This document shows, one piece after another, positions 48,751 through 53,683 of a stretch of 53,683 bases of DNA. The notes beneath the pieces were generated by a model, which made no database searches, was not told where the DNA came from, and saw only the letters and a list, made by a program, of their open reading frames with translations. The stretch is taken from NCBI GenBank assembly GCA_045629005.1, contig JAZQQJ010000023.1:1-53683 (forward strand). Reading direction: 5' to 3'. Each line of letters starts with the position of its first letter. Position 1 is the stretch's first letter. The DNA is from RGIG3528 sp045629005 (GTDB taxonomy: Bacteria; Bacillota; Clostridia; Lachnospirales; Lachnospiraceae). A program made the translations under genes and the position numbers.

Positions 48751-49647
48751 TTACGCACCAACCCTTCCCATAAGTTTCTGGATGATTTTATTGGTGCCGA
48801 CCATAAGAAGGAAAAGCACGGTTGCAATTGCCGAAGCATAGCCCATTTCGAATCTGACAGTACCATAGTCGAGAAGATGTGTTACGACCGTAGCTCCCGC
48901 ATAGTTTACGGAAGGGTTGCCCGCCAGCTGGGTGCTTACGTCACATATCGCAAAGCTTGTTGTAATCTGCATAACGGCACCGAAAAGGAGCTGGGGCTTC
49001 ATGGAAGGAAGTGTAACGTGCCATAGTTCCTGCCAGCGGTTTTTGATGCCATCCAGAGCAGCCGCTTCGTAAAGCGTTTTGTCTACTGTCTGAAGGCCTG
49101 CAATGAAGGACAGAAAGCCCGTTCCGAGTGACAGCCAGAGCTGCACGACGATAAGCATCGGAAGAACATATTTCTCCGTTTTCATCCACTGTACCGCTTC
49201 ATCCATAATGCCGAGCTTAATCAGAATACCGTTAAGGTATCCGTAACGGTCTCCGGAAAGAATAAGGTTCCATACGACATAAGCATTTCCGCAAATGGAA
49301 GGAGCATAAAATATCAGTGTAAGAAAAGCTCGAAGCCACCCTGTAAACTCGTTGATTATCCATGCAAAAAGCAGACAGAGAAGGTATGAAACCGGGCCTG
49401 TTATTACTGCAAGAATAAGGGTGTTTCTGAGGGAAATCATGAAGATGTCATCCTCAAGGAAAAGCTTTACATAGTTTTTCCACCCTACAAACTGCGGCAT
49501 TTCCAGCATATTGTAGTAGGTGAAGGAAAGACCGATGGACATGAGCACCGGAATAATCGTGAAAAACGTGAAAAGGATAAAATACGGCGCCAGCATTGCA
49601 TAGCTTGCTCTTGATTTTTTAATTCTGTAAAAAAGATTCTTAAGCAT
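48751..49647 (-). CDS. Carbohydrate ABC transporter permease, second set (MalF type)
   Basis: 298 residues with about six helices. The start KSRASYAMLAPYFILFTFFTIIPVLMS is the usual first helix. YNMLEMPQFVGWKNYVKLF is the typical following loop. The EAA loop is LYEAAALDGIKNRWQELWHVTLPSMKP. AGGAGAAAA precedes the ATG, and the gene starts 8 bp after the large solute-binding fusion gene. Expected partners are that binding protein and the next permease. Confidence 0.9.
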   Translation of the reverse strand: MLKNLFYRIKKSRASYAMLAPYFILFTFFTIIPVLMSIGLSFTYYNMLEMPQFVGWKNYVKLFLEDDIFMISLRNTLILAVITGPVSYLLCLLFAWIINEFTGWLRAFLTLIFYAPSICGNAYVVWNLILSGDRYGYLNGILIKLGIMDEAVQWMKTEKYVLPMLIVVQLWLSLGTGFLSFIAGLQTVDKTLYEAAALDGIKNRWQELWHVTLPSMKPQLLFGAVMQITTSFAICDVSTQLAGNPSVNYAGATVVTHLLDYGTVRFEMGYASAIATVLFLLMVGTNKIIQKLMGRVGA

Positions 49648-49655
49648 ATTTTCTC

Positions 49656-52640
49656 CTATTTTTGTATTTCGATATCCAGTTCTTCCATCTTGTAGCGTAT
49701 TTCAGCGTCAATATAGATTACTTTGTCCATAAGTTCTTCACGAGGTGAAGATGTGTCCGTATTCGTAACAACGGAATAAAATGCGTTGTTTACGTTTCTC
49801 CAGGTATAATAGCCGCCCGGAATCTGAGGTATGCCTTCAACGCACTGCATGGATTCCTTAAGAGCGTTGAAATCCGAAACAGGCCATGACATATTCGTAA
49901 ACGCTTCGTAATTGGCGGTAGGCACTCTTGCGGACGATCCCATAAGAGCCTCCATTTCACGGCCGTAAAGCGTCTGAATGTCAGCTGAAGTCCACCACTT
50001 GATAAATTCCCATGACTCTTCGGCGTATTCGGTGTCTGCCATAATCATGGAAGCAAGTCCTGTGCAGGCTACCGTTCTGTCCACGCTTCCGTCTTCCTGT
50101 AATGTTCCCGGAATACGTGTAAAGCTCCAAAGGCCCGCAATATCGGGAGCAGAAACCGCAAAGTTGTTGTAGGAAGTGTAGTCATCTATGATGATCGGGC
50201 ATTCTCCTGTACGGAAACGTTCCTGACAGGAAAGTTCACGATCGAGTTTATAGTCGGTGTAGTAATTGCAGAATGACTTGAAAACGTCAACCGCAACATC
50301 GGTATCCAGTGCCGATGCCGTTCCGCTTTCGTTGTAATATGAACCACCTTTCTGGAAAAGCAGAGAAGCGAAAAGCTGCTCATTCGGAGACATTCCGAAC
50401 TGCATCTGATTCTTTGCAAGCACCGTCATAGCCACCTTTACTTCGTCCCATGTTTCCGGAACTTCAAGTCCGATTTCGGCAAGAATATCCTTACGATAGA
50501 ACATAACCGGGAAGGTTATTGTTTCCGGAAGAGCATATATTGCTCCATCGTAGGAGAACTGTGTTGTAACGGCTTCCGGGAAGCGCTCCAGCACTTCGCG
50601 GTAATCGGGGAATTGGGTTATGTCAAGCACCGCGTTACGAACGCCGTAATTAACCGGTGTGTCATTTCCCGTATATAAAACGCTTCCCGCAGGAGTATTC
50701 GTACTTGCCACCTGAATTGCCACGTCCGGCCCCTCTCCGACAAGCGAAGCCTTGAGTAACGTGTTCATATCAACAAGCTGAACATTTACCGAAACCCCCG
50801 TTTCGGGAGTAAAGCTTTCATCGATAAGCTGTTTGATTACGTTTGCCTGATCTCGTCCGGAACCTATCCACAAAGTAATCGTCGTTGCATCCTTATCCGT
50901 AGAAACATTTCCGATGCGGTTGTAATCGATTACAAAGGAGTAATACAGTCTGCTTATTTCGTGAGTAAGTTTCTTGAAAAAGCCCACCTTTTCAAAGCCT
51001 GCACCTGCCCCCGGAGCATGTACGGAAATGGCATCAATTGCCAAAGGCTGTGATATTACATTGGTAATCCATGTTCCGAGTGCTCTTATGTTTGTTTTAA
51101 ACGATCCGAGGACACGCACAACGTAATCATTGTCCTCGATGAGTTCCTCGAGCTGGTCGCTCATTGTAAGAAGGACGGTCTTTTTATCCGAGTTTCTTCC
51201 TGCAACAATCTCAAGCTTTGAAAGCGCCGAATCCACCAGTGCCTTTGCTTCGACGAGCTCGGACGTCAGGTCCGTAAGTGTTGCTTCGATTTCATAGTCA
51301 CGGTTTGTATCCGGAGATACACCGGTTATTTTGATGATTTCTCTGTAAATGCCGTTAAGCTGCTGAAGTGCTTCCTGAACTTCACCGACAATTTCGGCAA
51401 AGTCTCCGAGAACAACTTCCATACGGATTGTATGCGCGCCTTTTTCAAGGAAGAACTTATAAGGCGTTCCGTTTTTATCGGAAATCGTATCAACACGCCA
51501 ATCTTGTTTGTATCCGAAGCCGTAGGCGGAAAGCTCCTCAAACGGAACTGCTCCGTCAATGGTTATTCTTCTTGATACTTCAACACCTCGCGAGAAATTC
51601 TGTTTGTCACGCATGGATATTTCGTACAGCCCGGTTTCCGGAACAATAAAGCTCCATTCAATCCACTGGCCGACAAGTCTCCACGAATTGCCGCCGATAA
51701 TGTTGTTCAGAAGTTCCTTCGGGCTTGCGGGACTCACCTGCGCGGAAGCCTGATCCTGCTGAGGATAAAGCATCTGTGAAGATGTTTTGGAAGCGTATTC
51801 ACCTTCAATTACGATGTTACCGCCCTTGTAGTCGACTGCTCCTTTTGCTTCCCAGTCTGCCTTGACGGTCTCGTAAGGAAGCGGTGCGGAAGCATTGTCA
51901 AACCTGATGCTTCCAAGGAGCATAGGCTCTCTCACGGACATAAGTGTGACCGTATGCTTTCCGGCAGAAAGATAAACGCTTAATGCTTCTTTTATGTAGC
52001 CGTTTGAGTCGTAAGTGTATCGTGTCTGCCACTCGGGTATTTCAACGCTTTCGGGTTTTTCCTGATTGCCCTGATTGTCAGCTTTCCAAACTTTTACGGT
52101 TACACCGTTTTCGTCAACGTAGCTCTCCTCAACGTGGCTCTCCCACACTCTCGGAAAAGATACGATGGAAAATTCTTTAAAAGGAAGTTCGCCGTCAATG
52201 AATATGCTTCTTTGAATGTCTGAGCTTTTTCCTTCAACCGGGTAATATTCCAAAGACATGCTGTAAAGCCCTGCCTCCTTCACATCGATTTCCAGTTCAA
52301 TGAGCGAGTCTTCACTTGTAAGCACGCTTGCCCCGGCTCTTCCGTCAAAATCTTCATATATTGCGGGAGCAGCCGGAGAGCCTGCTTCCTCATACCTTAC
52401 AAAGTCACCTGCTTCGGCAACGATTGCATTCTTCGGCCGTGATGCCTGCATATATCCTGCAAGATAGTCGTTATATGCCTTTACTCCGTCTCCTATGTTG
52501 TATGTGGAAATAATATCCTCGTATTCTTCCATGGATTTATCTGTCTTTGCCATGATTCTTACTGTTGACGGGATTAATGAGATTGCCATCAGCAAGGCAA
52601 GACCGAGTGCTATTATTTTTTTAACGTTGAAAGTTTTCAT
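49656..52640 (-). CDS. Large solute-binding protein fused to two beta-rich carbohydrate-binding-like domains
   Basis: 994 residues, about twice a normal binding protein. The signal peptide (about 1-31) has no lipobox Cys. Domain one (about 55-235) has FVRYEEAGSPAAPAIYEDFDG and EAGLYSMSLEYYPVEG. Domain two (about 275-415) has IVIEGEYASKTSSQMLYPQ and ETGLYEISMRDKQNFSRG. Both look like CBM35/CBM6-type jelly-rolls with LxAGKHTVTL-type ends. A helical region follows (about 415-545). The family 1 binding protein itself (about 570-994) has TITLWIGSGRDQANVIKQLIDE in two parts, GPDVAIQVAST, PETITFPVMFYRKDILAEIG and WEFIKWWTSADIQTLYG. Placed right after GH26 and before two permeases. Probably grips polymer while taking up its fragments. 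Confidence 0.85.
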   Translation of the reverse strand: MKTFNVKKIIALGLALLMAISLIPSTVRIMAKTDKSMEEYEDIISTYNIGDGVKAYNDYLAGYMQASRPKNAIVAEAGDFVRYEEAGSPAAPAIYEDFDGRAGASVLTSEDSLIELEIDVKEAGLYSMSLEYYPVEGKSSDIQRSIFIDGELPFKEFSIVSFPRVWESHVEESYVDENGVTVKVWKADNQGNQEKPESVEIPEWQTRYTYDSNGYIKEALSVYLSAGKHTVTLMSVREPMLLGSIRFDNASAPLPYETVKADWEAKGAVDYKGGNIVIEGEYASKTSSQMLYPQQDQASAQVSPASPKELLNNIIGGNSWRLVGQWIEWSFIVPETGLYEISMRDKQNFSRGVEVSRRITIDGAVPFEELSAYGFGYKQDWRVDTISDKNGTPYKFFLEKGAHTIRMEVVLGDFAEIVGEVQEALQQLNGIYREIIKITGVSPDTNRDYEIEATLTDLTSELVEAKALVDSALSKLEIVAGRNSDKKTVLLTMSDQLEELIEDNDYVVRVLGSFKTNIRALGTWITNVISQPLAIDAISVHAPGAGAGFEKVGFFKKLTHEISRLYYSFVIDYNRIGNVSTDKDATTITLWIGSGRDQANVIKQLIDESFTPETGVSVNVQLVDMNTLLKASLVGEGPDVAIQVASTNTPAGSVLYTGNDTPVNYGVRNAVLDITQFPDYREVLERFPEAVTTQFSYDGAIYALPETITFPVMFYRKDILAEIGLEVPETWDEVKVAMTVLAKNQMQFGMSPNEQLFASLLFQKGGSYYNESGTASALDTDVAVDVFKSFCNYYTDYKLDRELSCQERFRTGECPIIIDDYTSYNNFAVSAPDIAGLWSFTRIPGTLQEDGSVDRTVACTGLASMIMADTEYAEESWEFIKWWTSADIQTLYGREMEALMGSSARVPTANYEAFTNMSWPVSDFNALKESMQCVEGIPQIPGGYYTWRNVNNAFYSVVTNTDTSSPREELMDKVIYIDAEIRYKMEELDIEIQK

Positions 52641-52644
52641 CGTC

Positions 52645-53683
52645 CTACTCCATAGGGTATGTTTTTAAATCCGGAAGCTCATCGAGAGTGATTACGTATT
52701 CGCTGTCGTAAGCTTTTTTCATCATATAGGCTTCTGTGTACTGTTCACTGATTTTGTTAAAGGTCGGATTCTTAACGAATTCACCGCACCATACGCACCA
52801 GCATCCCCACCACGCTCCGTCTCTTGCCGCAAGCTCAGGATCAAAGATGCATCCGCATTCGGAAAGGTAAACCGGTTTCTGTTCATCTGACCATCCTGCA
52901 ACCTCAAGATATTTTGAAACCTGTGAGGTGTAGACCTTTTCTCCGGGATAAATATCGGTGCCCATAATGTCACAGTACTCGTCACCGGGATACCAGTCTG
53001 CTGCCTGGCCGTTCCAAAGCCAGATGATATTGTTAAGGCCATACTCATTCGTAAGTTTGTCATAAAGGAGTATGTACAGTTCTTTGTATGCCTCAGCGCC
53101 GCTTGCGCCCCACCAGAACCATCCGCCGGAAGCTTCGTGAAGTGGTCTGAAAATGACGGGGATATCTTCATCTGCCAGCTGTTTAAGAAGTTTCGCTATG
53201 CAGTCGATGTCATTCATAAGCATTTCATAGCCTTCTTTATCCTGACCGTTCAAGGCTTTTTTCAGGCTGAAGTTTGTCTTGTCCGTGTAGAATGTGGAAT
53301 ACCACGGCCCGGGAGTCCAGTACTTCTCTCCCACAGTCCAATGCCAATGGAATTCAACGATTCCACCTGCCGCATCCCACTGCTTCGCAAATTCAATCGT
53401 GTGGCCGAGTCCGCCATCCGGTCTTGATGGTGTGTAATTCATAAAGTCCATTGAAAGAATTGCAGGCATTTTACCGGTTGTATTTTTGATAACCTGTATT
53501 TCACCGCCGTACATTCCTTCGTCGCACACCTGGCCCGAAAGGAAGTTCTTTCCGTAAATGTCAACCAGATAACTGAACAGACGTTTTGTATTGTCAGATG
53601 CATTGGGATTGGAAAGTTTCTTAGCTATCATATATGTTCCCTCACTGATAGGCGCTGCAGTAGTGATTTCACAATAGTCCAGG
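52645..53683 (-). CDS. GH26 beta-mannanase, C-terminal part (cut by window edge)
   Basis: At least 346 residues; the frame stays open through the window edge (…EITTAAPISEGTYMIAKKL), so the Met at 53631 is internal and the N-terminus (signal peptide, perhaps binding modules) is missing. The catalytic GH26 domain is complete: the early FLSGQ segment, IVEFHWHW, acid/base Glu in FRPLHEASGGWFWWG (166 counted from that Met) and nucleophile Glu in PVYLSECGCIFD. GH26 enzymes are mostly endo-beta-1,4-mannanases. First visible gene of the cluster, 4 bp before the binding-protein gene, so co-transcribed with it. The cluster promoter lies outside the window. Confidence 0.9.
   Translation of the reverse strand, partial: LDYCEITTAAPISEGTYMIAKKLSNPNASDNTKRLFSYLVDIYGKNFLSGQVCDEGMYGGEIQVIKNTTGKMPAILSMDFMNYTPSRPDGGLGHTIEFAKQWDAAGGIVEFHWHWTVGEKYWTPGPWYSTFYTDKTNFSLKKALNGQDKEGYEMLMNDIDCIAKLLKQLADEDIPVIFRPLHEASGGWFWWGASGAEAYKELYILLYDKLTNEYGLNNIIWLWNGQAADWYPGDEYCDIMGTDIYPGEKVYTSQVSKYLEVAGWSDEQKPVYLSECGCIFDPELAARDGAWWGCWCVWCGEFVKNPTFNKISEQYTEAYMMKKAYDSEYVITLDELPDLKTYPME

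Noticed and set aside
53632..53683. GH26 gene starting at the Met at 53631
   Set aside because: The same frame stays open to the window edge, the Met lacks a ribosome site, and the upstream residues look like a linker, so the gene is cut by the window and not started there.

Overview
The window looks like a chromosomal segment of a motile, anaerobic, plant-fibre-degrading Firmicute, most likely Lachnospiraceae (Roseburia/Butyrivibrio type). Reasons: moderate GC; Bacillus-like gene orders (mbl with two flagellar rod genes; rqcP-divIC-tilS-hpt-ftsH); a T-box leader; strong Shine-Dalgarno sites; carbohydrate ABC transporters without their own ATPase; and a GH26/GH130/acetyl-esterase locus of the mannan-degrading kind. 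Almost every gene lies on the minus strand.

Layout. 1-5.4 kb: 5' part of purF, hslO with an overlapping methyltransferase gene, then divergent plus-strand genes (a broken CPBP protease gene, trxB, a small membrane protein, cvfB). 5.4-7.7 kb: a compact YhfC / SPFH / ribbon-helix-helix operon with a palindromic operator on its -10 box, followed by a strikingly structured palindromic element (7725-7879). 7.9-15.0 kb: a Tic20/DUF4870-type membrane protein, then a probable seven-gene operon mreB(mbl)-flgF-flgG-flgJ-recD2-comFC-yvyF running from a promoter at 14989-15017 to a terminator at 8462-8498. 15.2-18.3 kb: a GTPase, an unknown membrane protein and about 1 kb of non-coding tandem repeats, including a 154-bp higher-order palindrome array. 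18.3-26 kb: a GGDEF-EAL protein, a tryptophan-type ABC transporter behind a Trp-specific T-box, and a GH13 enzyme. 26-30.5 kb: rqcP-divIC-tilS-hpt-ftsH. 30.6-33.8 kb: two paralogous lipoproteins with the remnant of a third between them. 34.0-34.5 kb: HU.

34.5-53.7 kb (running off the right edge): one long minus-strand gene cluster. In transcription order it encodes a GH26 beta-mannanase, a 994-residue solute-binding fusion protein, two permeases, an NHL/TPR membrane protein, a Yip1 protein, a DUF5696 protein, two more permeases, a lipoprotein with three carbohydrate-binding-like repeats, a second solute-binding lipoprotein, a GH130 phosphorylase and two SGNH esterases. The simplest reading is an acetylated beta-mannan utilisation locus: surface cleavage by GH26, glycan capture by lipoproteins, import through one or two ABC transporters energised by an ATPase encoded elsewhere, then intracellular deacetylation and phosphorolysis. 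The DUF5696-Yip1-NHL/TPR block between the two permease pairs has no established role and is the best candidate here for an undescribed system.

All functional calls come from reading motifs, gene order and sequence signals by eye; no database search was run.
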